64,000 nt of DNA from contig NZ_CP067101.1 in assembly GCF_016616425.1 (NCBI RefSeq), forward strand, positions 2,232,001 through 2,296,000, in the 5' to 3' direction. Below are positions 48,543 to 58,644 of this stretch, piece after piece. The notes beneath the pieces are model-generated. The model was given only the letters and a program-made list of their open reading frames with translations. It was not told the DNA's origin and ran no database searches. The number at the start of each line of letters is the position of its first letter. Position 1 is the stretch's first letter. The stretch is from Bradyrhizobium diazoefficiens (GTDB lineage Bacteria > Pseudomonadota > Alphaproteobacteria > Rhizobiales > Xanthobacteraceae). The translations under genes were made by a program, and so were the position numbers.

Positions 48543-49174
48543 TTTGGATTCCCGACCAATCCACTTTGGAGATATTGCTAAGTCAAGGATACGATAAAGA
48601 CGGCGAAGATGGGTGCCATGGACGGTCATATTGTCTCAGCGAGTTGATCTCCATTCATAAGTCCATCTTGCGGCACAAATATGCGTTTCTTCTACCTGTT
48701 GGCGAAAAATATCGTTCGACGACTTCACGGGCGCTGTCCCAGATACGCCTATCGTTGCCACTAATTCCCGAACAGCTTGAACTGCCGCTGATGCATATGC
48801 TGATGTCACATAAAGCGGGTGTCGCGCCGCTGCTTCCTTGAGAAGTTCGAACTGCCCCCAAGAGGCATTCATCACAGCTGACGTCGAGGGACAGGCTCTC
48901 CGACGGTTTTCAAAGTGCCAATTGACGCGCCGCTTCAGCATCCATGTCCAATTGACTGCTAGATCTACCGAAGCATCAATGATCGCCGGATCGTAGGGCG
49001 CGGCGTGGCTTGAGCGAGTGTGAACCAAACGAGAGCCTCGGCCGAAGATTCCGCGACCCGACAATACCCTCCGCGGCGGCACATGCGACTGAGTAAACAC
49101 GAAGCTTAGCAAGGGGGACCGCTGTGCAGGTACGCTACGCTGCAATTCTTGGCGTGCGCGCCTGGCGACCTCGG
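48543..49174. other. Intergenic stretch, no supported gene
   Basis: About 630 bases. A 169-codon frame on the minus strand (48636-49145) has an arginine-rich first half and no recognisable motif, so it is not called. No repeats seen. Confidence 0.4.
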
Positions 49175-49477
49175 TCAGGAATTTGGCAACAGTGCGGTCC
49201 GTGCTTCAGGCAATGGCGGGGATGCCTCCGATTGCACCTGATCAAGCACCGAGAGGTTCTCGGTGAGTAGGCAGATCAACAGGCTCGTAAAATATGCGAC
49301 CTGCATCACCACTGCGCTGGCGACGAATGCTGTCGCGCCGGTGGCAAAACCCTGCTCATGGCCCAAGTAGAACGCTGGAACCATGATGAGCATTGTTGCG
49401 GGAATGAGGACGTGCACGCGAAAAAAGCGTCCCAGAAGGATCCCCGCCACGCCACCTGCCATTATCAGCCAGACCAT
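49175..49477 (-). CDS. Small three-helix membrane protein
   Basis: A 100-residue protein starting at ATG 49477 with GGGAGG four bases upstream. Three hydrophobic helices (about residues 1-15, 22-38, 48-72) and a short polar tail are visible. No motif names a family. It is an isolated gene in a poorly coding stretch. Confidence 0.55.
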   Translation of the reverse strand: MVWLIMAGGVAGILLGRFFRVHVLIPATMLIMVPAFYLGHEQGFATGATAFVASAVVMQVAYFTSLLICLLTENLSVLDQVQSEASPPLPEARTALLPNS

Positions 49478-49922
49478 ACCCCCTCCCACCTCTGCGCCGA
49501 GATGCCCGATACCGACATCGGCGCATTTCAACCACAGAACTGCTGAAAAGATACCAATTTCTGGCTGCGCCTGCTAGTCGGTTGATACCCGTGCCGGGAC
49601 GCCGCAGGCGGATAACGGCACCTTTCCTCGAACATCCTCAACTCTTTACCAACAATCTCGCGGGCTTTGGTCCTATTGGAGCCCTCTCGGTTCGAGCGCG
49701 CCATGCGCCCTGCTTTTTGTTTCAGAAAGTCTGGGGTTCCATTCTCAGGAGTTATTTCGTCCCAGGAGGTATTGCTGCTTGAACAGTCAGTCGGCGCAGT
49801 TGCGCATCCTGGCGTGAAGCCGGTTCTGGCGGTACCGAGCCGGCGTCGGCAATGGGGCGAGACTCGCAGAACCTGCCCAGAGATTTGTGGCCAGACCGAA
49901 ACGCAAGTGGAGGGGGCTTGAA
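49478..49922. other. Intergenic, no supported gene
   Basis: About 445 bases with only short overlapping frames on both strands. Nothing recognised. Confidence 0.4.
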
Positions 49923-50342
49923 CTAGTTCTCCTGCGCCCGTCGCTGCAGGAGCGCGACCAATTCTTCGAGACTCTGTTCGACGTTTGCAGGTTGCAAAGA
50001 TCCGGTGGCGGCCTCGGGCCGATCAACCTGGACGAGGTGCAAGTCTGCGCCGGCAGGCTGCGTGGGTTTCGCCGGCTCCCAACCTTGAATGGATATCTCC
50101 TGAAACGTGCGCGTGATGTCGTGGTTCGTCCGCCGCTTCGCAGTCATTGGCGCTTGAGATGCGGCACGTCGCGTCCTCGCGCGTTCATCCGAAGATGAGT
50201 GCCAGGGTCCAGGCGTCGCCGAAATGTAAGGCTGGAATTTCAGGTATTCCGAATGTCGCTTGCGGGAGATCAGCGCGCGTGTGCTGTAGCCAGCAGCGAA
50301 GCCAATTGCGAGTAGAATAATTATGATCAGGAGCCCCAACAT
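49923..50342 (-). CDS. Small membrane-anchored protein with soluble tail
   Basis: A 139-residue protein: one N-terminal helix (MLGLLIIIILLAIGFAAG) followed by a basic stretch and a polar, probably disordered C-terminal region ending in an ELVALLQRR helix. The topology suggests an inner-membrane anchor with the rest in the cytoplasm. TTG 50345, one codon upstream, is also possible. Function unknown. Confidence 0.5.
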   Translation of the reverse strand: MLGLLIIIILLAIGFAAGYSTRALISRKRHSEYLKFQPYISATPGPWHSSSDERARTRRAASQAPMTAKRRTNHDITRTFQEISIQGWEPAKPTQPAGADLHLVQVDRPEAATGSLQPANVEQSLEELVALLQRRAQEN

Positions 50343-50634
50343 CAACTATACGTGCGCTCTCACAATTATGCCTCAAAGCCAGCCTGCTGCCGTCTATCTC
50401 CCCTAATTGACGATTTGAAGGCACGTTGTTCGCCGTGTCCGGCCTGGGTTGCTCTCGTTTCAGGATCGTGTCTTGATGTGTCAGCGCTGGTGCGTGGTCG
50501 TTCGCAGTATTGCCATGGTCCGGTGAGCAGTTCAGTTGGCGTCAATCGGCCTGCGACGCGGCGCGCGTCGCGAACAATGCGACGGCCATCGATTGACCGG
50601 CCGTTCAATCTAGCCGCAAGTCGCAAACTCCGAA

Positions 50635-51868
50635 ATGCTGAGATCGCCGATCTCGTTATCACAATCTCCAGATTCCGCAGAAGGCAGCGCGCAGAAGATC
50701 GGAGCCGTCAACGGCTTTCGTGGACTCGCCATTATGATGGTGGTCGTCTTTCACCTGTTTGTGCCGTTTACATCCAGCACGCCATCGTTTCCCGGCGAGC
50801 TCGATCCGAATGGTCTCCTTGCCCTTATCGCGAAGCACGGCTTCCTGGGCGTGAATATCTTTTTTGTGCTCTCTGGATTCGTTCTGTACCTTCCCTATCG
50901 CACAAAAAAGAGAGCGATCAATCGCCTGGCGGACTTCCCGGAGTTCTATTGGCACCGCGGCCGCGCGGTTGCTTCCGCTGTACTACATCGTCGTCCTCGT
51001 GACGGTTGCTCTCCATGCGAAGTCACCCGCTGGATCGCATGCCTGGTATCTGGAGCTTGGCGGACTTCTATTGGCACTTTTCATTTTTGTGCCGCATGGG
51101 TTTATGCCCCCCTCCAACCCGGTATTGTGGTCCGTCGGTGTTGAAATCTGGTTTAGCCTTTTGTTTCCGCTGCTTCTCCTTCTGATCGCGCGGTGGAGCC
51201 TCGAAAAGCTGGTGCTGTTGAGCGTCATCGTCTGCTCGGCCTTCGTAGTAGTCGGCAATCTCATCTCGGTTGAGCGGATTGGCATATTTCGCCCATTTGT
51301 GGGCGGCATCTTCGGGTCGTGTTACCGGTTCATTTTTGGAATGTTGGTGTGCGATCTTTACGTCAAGTCAAGGGAAAGTGCGTCGCTCAGGCGATACTAT
51401 CCGTACGGGCTCGTGCCAGGATGTCTGCTGATGATTGGCGCCATATACCTCAAGGATAACGGCCCTTGGGCGGTGAGTATTCTCTACGCAACGATCTTTT
51501 GCGCCGGATTCTCCATGGTGCTGCTTGCGGTCCTATCCGGAGCATGGCTCACAAATCGCGTGTTCGAGGCATGGGCACTTCAAGTCATTGGATGCATGTG
51601 CTACAGTATCTATGCGTGGCATTCGATCATCATGGTTGAAATGATCCCGCCGGATACGTCTTCGTTGAAAGACACGCTTCGATTGTCATTGCCGTATGTC
51701 GCGACAATGATCGCGTTGAGTGCCTTGAGCTATCGCTACATTGAGTTTGGCCATCGGCGCGATTGGAGGACCTTGTTCTTGTTGCGCAACTCCAAGTTCT
51801 ACGAGCTCGCTGGCGGTCGGATATCCGGTCGGGATGACGCGGAGACGAACCCCATTGCATCGTCCTGA
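50635..51868 (+). pseudogene. Acyltransferase 3 gene with a frameshift
   Basis: The frame from ATG 50635 encodes GAVNGFRGLAIMMVVVFHLF and FLGVNIFFVLSGFVLYLPY, the standard start of an acyltransferase 3 protein, but after about 50955 it turns into arginine-rich nonsense. A second frame takes over near 50970 with AARLLPLYYIVVLV and runs to 51868 with the remaining membrane helices. Together they make a normal-length protein (about 410 residues) interrupted by one net +1 shift in the GC-only stretch GCGGCCGCGCGG. It is a pseudogene or a sequencing error; only reads could tell. Confidence 0.8.
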
Positions 51869-51979
51869 GACGCTTTCTGGAGCCCCGCGGCCCGCCGTCG
51901 GCTTCAGGGTCTTAGCGTCGCTCGATGACGAGGTCGGCTTCTTGCCCGCAAGTTTGCGGATCGGCGGCGAGGCTTTGGG

Positions 51980-52855
51980 ATGACTGAAGGCATTCACTGC
52001 ATCCGAAGCGGCGGCTTGTCGGCGACCGTCAAGGCGCACGGCGCCGAGCTGTGCTCGCTGAACGGCAGCGGTGTCGAATTCGTCTGGCAGGCCGGGCCAG
52101 AATGGCCGCGCCACGCTCCGCTGCTGTTTCCGATCGTCGGGCGCCTCGCCGGGGACGAATTGCGACACCGGGGCAAGACATACCGGATGACCCAGCACGG
52201 TTTTGCGCGCGACAGTCGCTTTGCGTGGGCGGAGCGCGGCGAGAGCCGCTGCACGCTGGTGCTCGAAGACAGCGAGACGACCCGCGCTCTTTATCCATTC
52301 GCGTTCCGGCTGACCGCAACCTATACGCTCGATGATGCCGGCCTCGATCTGACGCTCACGGTCGCGAACACCGGCAAGGAGACGTTGCCGGCCTCGCTCG
52401 GCGGTCATCCCGCCTTCAACTGGCCGCTCCGACCCGGGCTGGCGAAGGAAAGCTACGCGCTGACCTTCACGGGCGCGGAGACGTCTCCCGTCCGCCGTCT
52501 CGATGGTGGACTGCTGCGCCCGGCAACTGAGCCGAGCCCGGTCAAAGACGCCGTGCTCTCCCTGTCCGAATCCCTGTTCATCGACGACGCCATCATCTTC
52601 GACCGGATCGAGAGCAACGCCGTCCGCTATGCCGCGTCGACCGGCCCCTGGCTGAAGATGTCCTGGAGCGGCTTTCGCGAGCTCGGCGTCTGGTCAAAAC
52701 CATCTGGCGCGCCGTTCCTCTGCATCGAGCCCTGGCGCGGTCATGCCAGTCCTGCCGGATTCGACGGCGAGTTCACCGACAAGCCCGGTCTGATGCATAT
52801 CGCGCCGGGAGCGGAAGAGCGCCTGTCGTTCCGGATCGAGGTCGGATCGTCCTGA
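51980..52855 (+). CDS. Aldose 1-epimerase family protein
   Basis: A 291-residue beta-sandwich protein of the galactose mutarotase-like superfamily (LacX/YihR-type). LLFPIVGRLAGDEL is the characteristic R.. segment, MTQHGFARD the first catalytic histidine motif and SLGGHPAFNWPL the second; the glutamate is in CIEPWRG. It interconverts anomers of aldoses, or binds them, in sugar metabolism. GGCGAGG lies upstream of ATG 51980. It ends 27 bases before the convergent RNase Z-like gene. Confidence 0.9.
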   Translation: MTEGIHCIRSGGLSATVKAHGAELCSLNGSGVEFVWQAGPEWPRHAPLLFPIVGRLAGDELRHRGKTYRMTQHGFARDSRFAWAERGESRCTLVLEDSETTRALYPFAFRLTATYTLDDAGLDLTLTVANTGKETLPASLGGHPAFNWPLRPGLAKESYALTFTGAETSPVRRLDGGLLRPATEPSPVKDAVLSLSESLFIDDAIIFDRIESNAVRYAASTGPWLKMSWSGFRELGVWSKPSGAPFLCIEPWRGHASPAGFDGEFTDKPGLMHIAPGAEERLSFRIEVGSS

Positions 52856-52882
52856 CTCGAAGGGCGAACCGATCGACGGCCC

Positions 52883-53731
52883 TCACACCTCGATGCGCGT
52901 GAGATCCTCGCCGAGCACGACAGGACCCGCATAATCCTGCCTGACATCCGCGAGCAGTGCGTTCAGCATGGCATCGTCGGTGCGCGGCCGGTGATGGGTC
53001 AACGCGAGCTTCTTGACGCCGGCCTTGGCCGCGACCTTGCCGACCGTATCGCCGCAGGCGATCGTGAATTTCGCAAGGCGGCGGAGGTGCTCGTTGTTGA
53101 TCTCAGGCGTTGCGAGGAAGCAGCACTGGACGAGCAGGTCGGCGCCCTCAGCCAGCCGCTCGAGCCCGGGGCAGGGGACGGTGTCGCCGGAAATCGCAAT
53201 GACCTTCCCCTCCGCTTCGAAGCGGTAGCCGAGACACATCCATCGCGCGAGGAAGGCCGGCGGCATGTCCAGGCCATCGCCATGCGAGACCAGCTCGGCG
53301 CTGATCTTCCAGCGCCCGGTATCGAGAACGGGACCCGGTACGATGTCCGATGCGACCACAGGCTTCCAGCCGCCAAAGGTCGGCTCGCCCTTATCCCGCC
53401 AGGTGATGTCCTTGTCGTAGACCTGCGTGATCAGCGTGTTGACGAGCCGCTCGGTATCCGGCGGTCCATAGACGCGCAACTCGTCCTTGCGTCCGTGCAT
53501 CCATGAATTCAGCATCACATCGTAGAGGTCGCCGATGTGGTCGAAGTGATGATGCGTGAGAAAGACGGTGTTGATGGCACCGAGCGGCACGCCGGCCTTG
53601 CTGAGCTGCACCACGACGCCGCGGCCAGCGTCGAACAGGATATTCTCGTCGCCGTGCCTGATCAGCGTGGTCGTCGCCATGCGGCGCGGGTCCGGGCGCG
53701 GGCCGCCGGTGCCGAGCAGTATGACTTCCAT
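52883..53731 (-). CDS. MBL-fold hydrolase, RNase Z / arylsulfatase-like
   Basis: A 282-residue metallo-beta-lactamase-fold protein. FLTHHHFDHIGDL gives the HxHxDH zinc motif, ISGDT is the distal aspartate and LALTHHRP the later histidine. MEVILLGTGGPRPDP is the typical opening of the RNase Z/ElaC group. ATG 53731, with GGAG about eleven bases upstream, is preferred over an in-frame ATG at 53761. The natural substrate could be RNA, phosphodiester or sulfate ester; sequence alone does not decide. Confidence 0.87.
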   Translation of the reverse strand: MEVILLGTGGPRPDPRRMATTTLIRHGDENILFDAGRGVVVQLSKAGVPLGAINTVFLTHHHFDHIGDLYDVMLNSWMHGRKDELRVYGPPDTERLVNTLITQVYDKDITWRDKGEPTFGGWKPVVASDIVPGPVLDTGRWKISAELVSHGDGLDMPPAFLARWMCLGYRFEAEGKVIAISGDTVPCPGLERLAEGADLLVQCCFLATPEINNEHLRRLAKFTIACGDTVGKVAAKAGVKKLALTHHRPRTDDAMLNALLADVRQDYAGPVVLGEDLTRIEV

Positions 53732-53824
53732 GGTGCCTACTCCACCGCGAAGAGTCTTCACAATAAAGTCGAAGGCGGCAATGAAGCAAGCCGCATCGGG
53801 CCGGCGGGGACGGAGCAGGTGCGT

Positions 53825-54985
53825 TCAGCGCATGCCGGCCGCAGTGGCGGCGATGGTCGGCCGGATGCTTGATCGGTCCGATCCCGCTGTTGTCAGGCGA
53901 TGCGCCAGGTTCTGCGCGCGCCGCTCCACCAGATGCCATGTCGCCCGTGCGACGAGATAGCTCAGCGCAGCAGTGGCGGCATAGGCGATGAGCAGCGAGA
54001 TCAGCCCGTCCGCGAGCGGCCAGAGCTGACGGAGGCCGTAGATCACCGCGAAGTGCGACAGGTACATCGAATAGGAATTGCGGCCGAGCGCCTCGATCGG
54101 CTGGAAGTGGATGGCAAGCTTGATGCAACCGACAACCAGCGCGCCGAGCACGAGATTGATCATGAGATAGTTGAATTCGTGTGCGCCGGTCGCGCGGTTG
54201 GCGGCAAAGGACAGTGTGATGAACACGGCGAAGATCGCGGCATCTGACCTGGTGAAGCCGTCGCGCAGCGAGAAGAACAGCGCGCATCCGATCAGGAAGA
54301 CCGGAAGCTGGTTCAAGGAGCTGAGGTGCAGCGTGGTCCAGACGAACGACTCGTGGCCGGGACCGTAATAGCTGGAGAACAGCTCGAAGGCCCATGGCTT
54401 GAACAGGCAGACATTGACGAGATGCAGCACGATGGCCAGCGCGAGATAGAGACGGCGACGCGACCCGAACGCGGTGATCAGGAACGGGAAGACGAGATAG
54501 AAGGTCATCTCCGCCGCGATCGACCAGTCGCCGGGCACCACGCTGTTGACACTGTCCAGCCAGAAGCCGTGCAGAAACGTCGCGGTCAGGATTACTTGAA
54601 GCGGCCCGATGCCGTTGGGCGCGTTGTAGCTCGGCCCGGTGCCGTTGATGGCGAGGTAGGCCGGAATCGCGAGCCAGAACATTGGCGCGATGCGCAAGGC
54701 GCGCCGGATGTAGAACTTGCCGGCCGGATTGGCCTCGCCGGCGCGCTGCGTCCACATCAGGCCCATCGTCATGGCGCTGACGAAGTAGAACACGTTGACG
54801 CCGGTCCAGCCGCACATGAAGGCGTAATCGACGGCGTGGATATTTGATGGAAAGGATTGTGAAACGTGGATCGCCATCACGCCAAGGATGGCGAGGCCGC
54901 GCAGCACATCGAGCGTGTGCGAACGAGCGAAGGGCGCCGTGCCCTGAACGGCTCGACCGGTAGCCAACCGGGCCTGCCCCTGCAT
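53825..54985 (-). CDS. Acyltransferase 3 family membrane protein
   Basis: A 386-residue membrane O-acyltransferase. LDVLRGLAILGVMAIHVSQ is the conserved start with the catalytic histidine, FYIRRALRIAPMFWLAI the R.RR..P.. segment and WSIAAEMTFYLVFPFL the W.S.E.. motif. About ten hydrophobic helices are seen. ATG 54985 has GGAG eight bases upstream (GTG 54988 adjoins it). It probably acylates a polysaccharide; it is 93 bases upstream of the MBL-fold gene on the same strand. Confidence 0.9.
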   Translation of the reverse strand: MQGQARLATGRAVQGTAPFARSHTLDVLRGLAILGVMAIHVSQSFPSNIHAVDYAFMCGWTGVNVFYFVSAMTMGLMWTQRAGEANPAGKFYIRRALRIAPMFWLAIPAYLAINGTGPSYNAPNGIGPLQVILTATFLHGFWLDSVNSVVPGDWSIAAEMTFYLVFPFLITAFGSRRRLYLALAIVLHLVNVCLFKPWAFELFSSYYGPGHESFVWTTLHLSSLNQLPVFLIGCALFFSLRDGFTRSDAAIFAVFITLSFAANRATGAHEFNYLMINLVLGALVVGCIKLAIHFQPIEALGRNSYSMYLSHFAVIYGLRQLWPLADGLISLLIAYAATAALSYLVARATWHLVERRAQNLAHRLTTAGSDRSSIRPTIAATAAGMR

Positions 54986-55318
54986 CACGCTTGCTCCGTG
55001 GTTCTGCTTTGTGCAGGCGAGACAATAGACGCGCAGGTGGGCATTCCGAAGCCGGAGGCCTTCTTTACCTTAACCGAAGGTTGAGGGCGCGGCAGATTTC
55101 GCCGCCGGCCAGAGCCGGGCTCGGCTGAGATAAGGCACTACGTCGCGCCAAGTACGTTGCGCCAAGGCAGCATGGCTCGGTCATAGCGCTCTGGAGTTAA
55201 CAAACCGGCCTCCGATCACTGTCGCGTGCGAGCGCTCGGATCGCTGGGTGTCGCTTGCGAAGGCCCGGCCGGCCGGTCGTCGATCGCATGGCGATGCCGA
55301 TGTGCTCGACGCACGGCT
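54986..55318. other. Intergenic, nothing recognised
   Basis: About 330 bases between the acyltransferase (minus) and a small secreted protein (minus). No coding frame or clear regulatory element. Confidence 0.45.
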
Positions 55319-55522
55319 TTAGTGCCGGCTGGATGCCGCGGAATTGTCCGTGGTGTCGCCCTGGAGCTCCCGTTCGAACCGGCGCTTCACCTTGGCGAGG
55401 TCATGGTCCACGGCTGCATTGCGTAGCGTCGGGTTGAGTTCGACGTCGGTTCGCCCGATGTCTCCCGGGGACGAGAGAGCCAAGGAACTGGCGAGCAGCA
55501 GGGCCGTTGCGAAAATGGTCAT
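55319..55522 (-). CDS. Small secreted protein, hypothetical
   Basis: A 67-residue protein with an N-terminal signal peptide (hydrophobic core about residues 3-17) followed by a charged 45-residue tail (KRRFEREL). It is divergent from pgm, 126 bases away. No family recognised; the signal peptide is the main support. Confidence 0.45.
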   Translation of the reverse strand: MTIFATALLLASSLALSSPGDIGRTDVELNPTLRNAAVDHDLAKVKRRFERELQGDTTDNSAASSRH

Positions 55523-55648
55523 GGCCTATCCATGCGCCCAAATGCGGCCATTTGTTGCCGGCGTCGGCCAACGGCTTTTGGGTTGGCGGGTGCAGGCCCA
55601 ATGCTATGGTGTGGCAGACCTCAATTTGACAACGACGAGGATATTCCA

Positions 55649-57295
55649 GTGGCTGATGTTCATCCCGCGGCGGGCAAGCCGGCCTCGCCGGACGCGCTCA
55701 CCAATATTCCCCGGCTGGTGACGGCCTATTTCGCTGGCAAGCCCGATGTCGCGGATCCCGCACAGCGCGTGGCGTTCGGCACCTCCGGCCATCGCGGCAC
55801 CTCGTTCAAGAACACCTTCAACGAGGGTCACATCCTCGCGACCACGCAGGCAATTTGTGACTACAGACGAGAAAAGGGGCTGACCGGCCCGCTCTTCATC
55901 GGCATCGACACCCACGCACTGGCCGAGCCGGCGCTGGTCAGCGCCGTCGAGGTATTCGCCGCCAATGGCGTCGACGTCATGATCGACAAGGACGGCGGCT
56001 ACACGCCGACGCCGGTGATTTCGCACGCGATCCTGACCTACAACAAGGGTCGCAGCTCCGGCCGCGCCGACGGCGTCGTCATCACGCCCTCGCACAATCC
56101 GCCGGAAGACGGCGGCTACAAGTACAATCCGCCGCATGGCGGTCCCGCCGATACCGATGCGACCTCCGTCGTCGAGAAGCGCGCCAATGCCTACCTCGCC
56201 GACGGCCTCAAGGGCGTCAAGCGCATGGACTATGCGAAGGCACGCAAGTCTTCGAACGTCCACGCCCACGACTTCATCGCGCCCTACGTCGCCGATCTCG
56301 GCGATGTCGTCGATCTCGCCCTCGTCAAATCCGCCGGCATCAACATCGGCATCGATCCGCTCGGCGGCGCCGCCGTGCATTATTGGCATCCGATCATCGA
56401 GCGCTACGGCCTGAAGGCCACGGTGGTGAACGAGGCGATCGACCCGACCTTCCGCTTCATGACGGTCGACTGGGACGGCAAGATCCGCATGGATTGCTCC
56501 TCGCCCTACGCGATGGCGAGCCTGATCGGGATGCGCGACCGTTTCGATGTCGCCTTTGCCAACGATACCGACGCCGATCGCCACGGCATCGTGACGCGAT
56601 CCGGCGGCCTGATGAATCCGAACCATTATCTTGCGACCGCGATTTCCTATCTGTTCGCGCATCGTCCGAACTGGAGCAAGGATGCCGCGATCGGCAAGAC
56701 CGTGGTGTCGAGCTCGATCATCGATCGCGTCGCCAAGAAGCTCGGCCGCAAGCTGGTCGAGACGCCGGTCGGCTTCAAATGGTTCGTCGACGGCCTTCTC
56801 ACCGGCTCCTTCGGCTTCGGCGGTGAGGAGAGCGCGGGTGCCTCGTTCCTGCGCCGCGACGGCACGGTGTGGACCACCGACAAGGACGGCATCATCCTCG
56901 GCCTGCTCGCTGCCGAGATCATGGCGAAGACCGGCCGCGATCCCAGCCAGTTGTTCAACGATCTCACCGCGGAGTTCGGCGTGCCCCACTACGCACGCAT
57001 CGACGTCGCCGCGACCGGGCCGCAGAAGAACATTTTGAAATCCGTCACGCCCGAGCAGCTCGGCCTGAAGGATCTCGCCGGCGATCCCGTCCGCGCCACC
57101 CTGAGCAAGGCGCCCGGCAACGGCCAGCCGTTCGGCGGCATCAAGGTGGAAACCGATTTCGGCTGGTTCGCCGCGAGGCCGTCGGGGACGGAGGACGTCT
57201 ACAAGGTCTACGCCGAGAGTTTTCGCAGCACCGAGCACCTGAAGCGGATTCAGGAAGAAGCCAAGGCCGGGCTGAACAAGGTGTTCGGCGCGTAA
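55649..57295 (+). CDS. pgm: Phosphoglucomutase (alpha-D-glucose phosphate-specific)
   Basis: A 548-residue phosphohexomutase that interconverts glucose-1-phosphate and glucose-6-phosphate, feeding UDP-glucose and hence [11 protein letters not shown] is near the N-terminus, [15 protein letters not shown] contains the phospho-serine loop, [10 protein letters not shown] is the magnesium site, [10 protein letters not shown] the sugar-binding loop and RPSGTED the phosphate-binding loop. All are intact. GTG 55649 has GAGG eight bases upstream and gives the usual family length (about 546). It stands alone as a transcription unit. Confidence 0.96.
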   Translation: MADVHPAAGKPASPDALTNIPRLVTAYFAGKPDVADPAQRVAFGTSGHRGTSFKNTFNEGHILATTQAICDYRREKGLTGPLFIGIDTHALAEPALVSAVEVFAANGVDVMIDKDGGYTPTPVISHAILTYNKGRSSGRADGVVITPSHNPPEDGGYKYNPPHGGPADTDATSVVEKRANAYLADGLKGVKRMDYAKARKSSNVHAHDFIAPYVADLGDVVDLALVKSAGINIGIDPLGGAAVHYWHPIIERYGLKATVVNEAIDPTFRFMTVDWDGKIRMDCSSPYAMASLIGMRDRFDVAFANDTDADRHGIVTRSGGLMNPNHYLATAISYLFAHRPNWSKDAAIGKTVVSSSIIDRVAKKLGRKLVETPVGFKWFVDGLLTGSFGFGGEESAGASFLRRDGTVWTTDKDGIILGLLAAEIMAKTGRDPSQLFNDLTAEFGVPHYARIDVAATGPQKNILKSVTPEQLGLKDLAGDPVRATLSKAPGNGQPFGGIKVETDFGWFAARPSGTEDVYKVYAESFRSTEHLKRIQEEAKAGLNKVFGA

Positions 57296-57360
57296 GCGCG
57301 CCGAGGCCGAGCGCTTTCGAGCTTACCCCTCCGACGGGAGCGCTTGCCGCATCCTTCGCT

Positions 57361-57463
57361 GTCATCATCCGCGAAAGCGGGTGATCCAGTACGCCGCGGC
57401 CTCAGTTGTTTGAACCCAATGTCCGCCGCGGAGTATTGGATTCCCCGCCTTCGCGGGAATGAC
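57361..57463. repeat. Palindromic intergenic repeat (REP/BIME-like)
   Basis: Two inverted arms, 57361-57400 and 57424-57463. Each carries a GTCAT..CCGCGAA.GCGGG..ATCCA.TAC..CGCGG pattern, one the reverse complement of the other, separated by 23 bases. This is the style of repeat found between genes in Bradyrhizobium-type genomes. It also could form a long hairpin after pgm. Confidence 0.8.
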
Positions 57464-57476
57464 TCGTGGTTGGGTG

Positions 57477-57484
57477 TGTATACA
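57477..57484. promoter_or_regulatory. TGTATACA palindrome, candidate GntR operator
   Basis: Perfect 8-base palindrome, 91 bases before the vanA start. An identical site lies 73 bases downstream, about seven helical turns. GT...AC half-sites are usual for GntR-family regulators, and one is encoded in this operon. Confidence 0.5.
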
Positions 57485-57549
57485 GAACGCAAGTTAGAGG
57501 TACCATGGTAGGAAGATTTCGGCCTTGAAGGATTGCATCTCCCTGTTAT

Positions 57550-57557
57550 TGTATACA
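57550..57557. promoter_or_regulatory. TGTATACA palindrome, candidate GntR operator
   Basis: Second copy of the 8-base palindrome, ending ten bases before the vanA ATG. Occupancy here could block initiation. The regulator assignment is inference. Confidence 0.5.
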
Positions 57558-57567
57558 TGCCGTATTC

Positions 57568-58638
57568 ATGAACCTTGAGAGTGCGCCCGTGACCAAACCC
57601 TTCCCCATGAATGCCTGGTACGCCGCCGCCTGGGACGCCGAGGTGAAGCCGGCGCTGCTGCCGCGGACGATCTGCGGCAAGCACATCGTCTTGTATCGAA
57701 AGGCCGACGGCTCGGTTGCTGCGCTCGAAGATGCCTGCTGGCATCGTCTGGTGCCGCTGTCCAAGGGCCGGCTCGAAGGCGACACCGTCGTCTGCGGCTA
57801 TCACGGCCTCAAGTACAATGCACAGGGGCGCTGCACCTTCATGCCCTCGCAGGAAACCATCAATCCGTCGGCCTGCGTGCGCGCCTATCCCGTGGTCGAG
57901 CGCCACCGCTACATCTGGCTCTGGATGGGCGATCCCGCGCTGGCCGATCCTGCGCTCGTCCCCGACATGCACTGGAATCACGATCCGGCCTGGGCCGGCG
58001 ACGGCAAGACCATCCACGTCAATTGCGACTACCGCCTCGTGCTCGACAACCTCATGGACCTCACCCACGAGACCTTCGTGCACGGCTCCTCGATCGGCAA
58101 TGACGCCGTTGCGGAAGCGCCGTTCGAGGTCACCCATGGCGAGAAGACCGTGACCGTGACGCGCTGGATGCGCGGCATCGAGCCACCGCCGTTCTGGGCC
58201 AGGCAGCTCGGCAAGACTGGCCTCGTCGACCGCTGGCAGATCATCCGTTTCGAAGCGCCGTGCACCATCGCGATCGACGTCGGCGTGGCGCCAACAGGTA
58301 CCGGCGCGCCGGAGGGCGACCGCTCGCGGGGCGTCAACGGCTTCGTGCTCAACACCATCACGCCCGAGACGGAGAAGACCTGCCACTATTTCTGGGCGTT
58401 CGTGCGCAACTATCAACTCGGCGAGCAGCGCATCACCACCGAGATCCGCGAGGGCGTCTCCGGCATCTTCCACGAGGACGAGCTGATCCTCGAGGCGCAG
58501 CAGCGCGCCATGGACGAGAACCCCGATCGCATCTTCTACAACCTCAACATCGATGCCGGCGCGATGTGGTCGCGCAAGCTGATCGACAAGATGGTAGCGA
58601 AGGAAAACGCGCCGCAGCGCCTTCAGGCTGCGGAGTAG
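57568..58638 (+). CDS. vanA: Vanillate O-demethylase oxygenase subunit (Rieske oxygenase)
   Basis: A 356-residue Rieske non-heme iron oxygenase that with VanB removes the methyl group from vanillate, giving protocatechuate and formaldehyde. The Rieske cluster ligands are C57-x-H59 and C76-xx-H79. The mononuclear iron site is D164-xx-H167-xxxx-H172 within DNLMDLTHETFVHG. FPMNAWYAAAW at the start and the length fit VanA. ATG 57568 is used; GTG 57589 is an alternative. It heads the operon with the regulator (7 bases downstream) and VanB. Related demethylases acting on other methoxybenzoates cannot be excluded. Confidence 0.9.
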   Translation: MNLESAPVTKPFPMNAWYAAAWDAEVKPALLPRTICGKHIVLYRKADGSVAALEDACWHRLVPLSKGRLEGDTVVCGYHGLKYNAQGRCTFMPSQETINPSACVRAYPVVERHRYIWLWMGDPALADPALVPDMHWNHDPAWAGDGKTIHVNCDYRLVLDNLMDLTHETFVHGSSIGNDAVAEAPFEVTHGEKTVTVTRWMRGIEPPPFWARQLGKTGLVDRWQIIRFEAPCTIAIDVGVAPTGTGAPEGDRSRGVNGFVLNTITPETEKTCHYFWAFVRNYQLGEQRITTEIREGVSGIFHEDELILEAQQRAMDENPDRIFYNLNIDAGAMWSRKLIDKMVAKENAPQRLQAAE

Positions 58639-58644
58639 ATCATC

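Noticed and set aside
53391..55025. 544-codon minus-strand frame across the acyltransferase and MBL-fold genes
   Set aside because: Arginine/histidine-rich out-of-frame translation spanning two real genes.
55604..57238. 544-codon minus-strand frame antisense to pgm
   Set aside because: High-GC third-position shadow; pgm on the plus strand has all catalytic loops.
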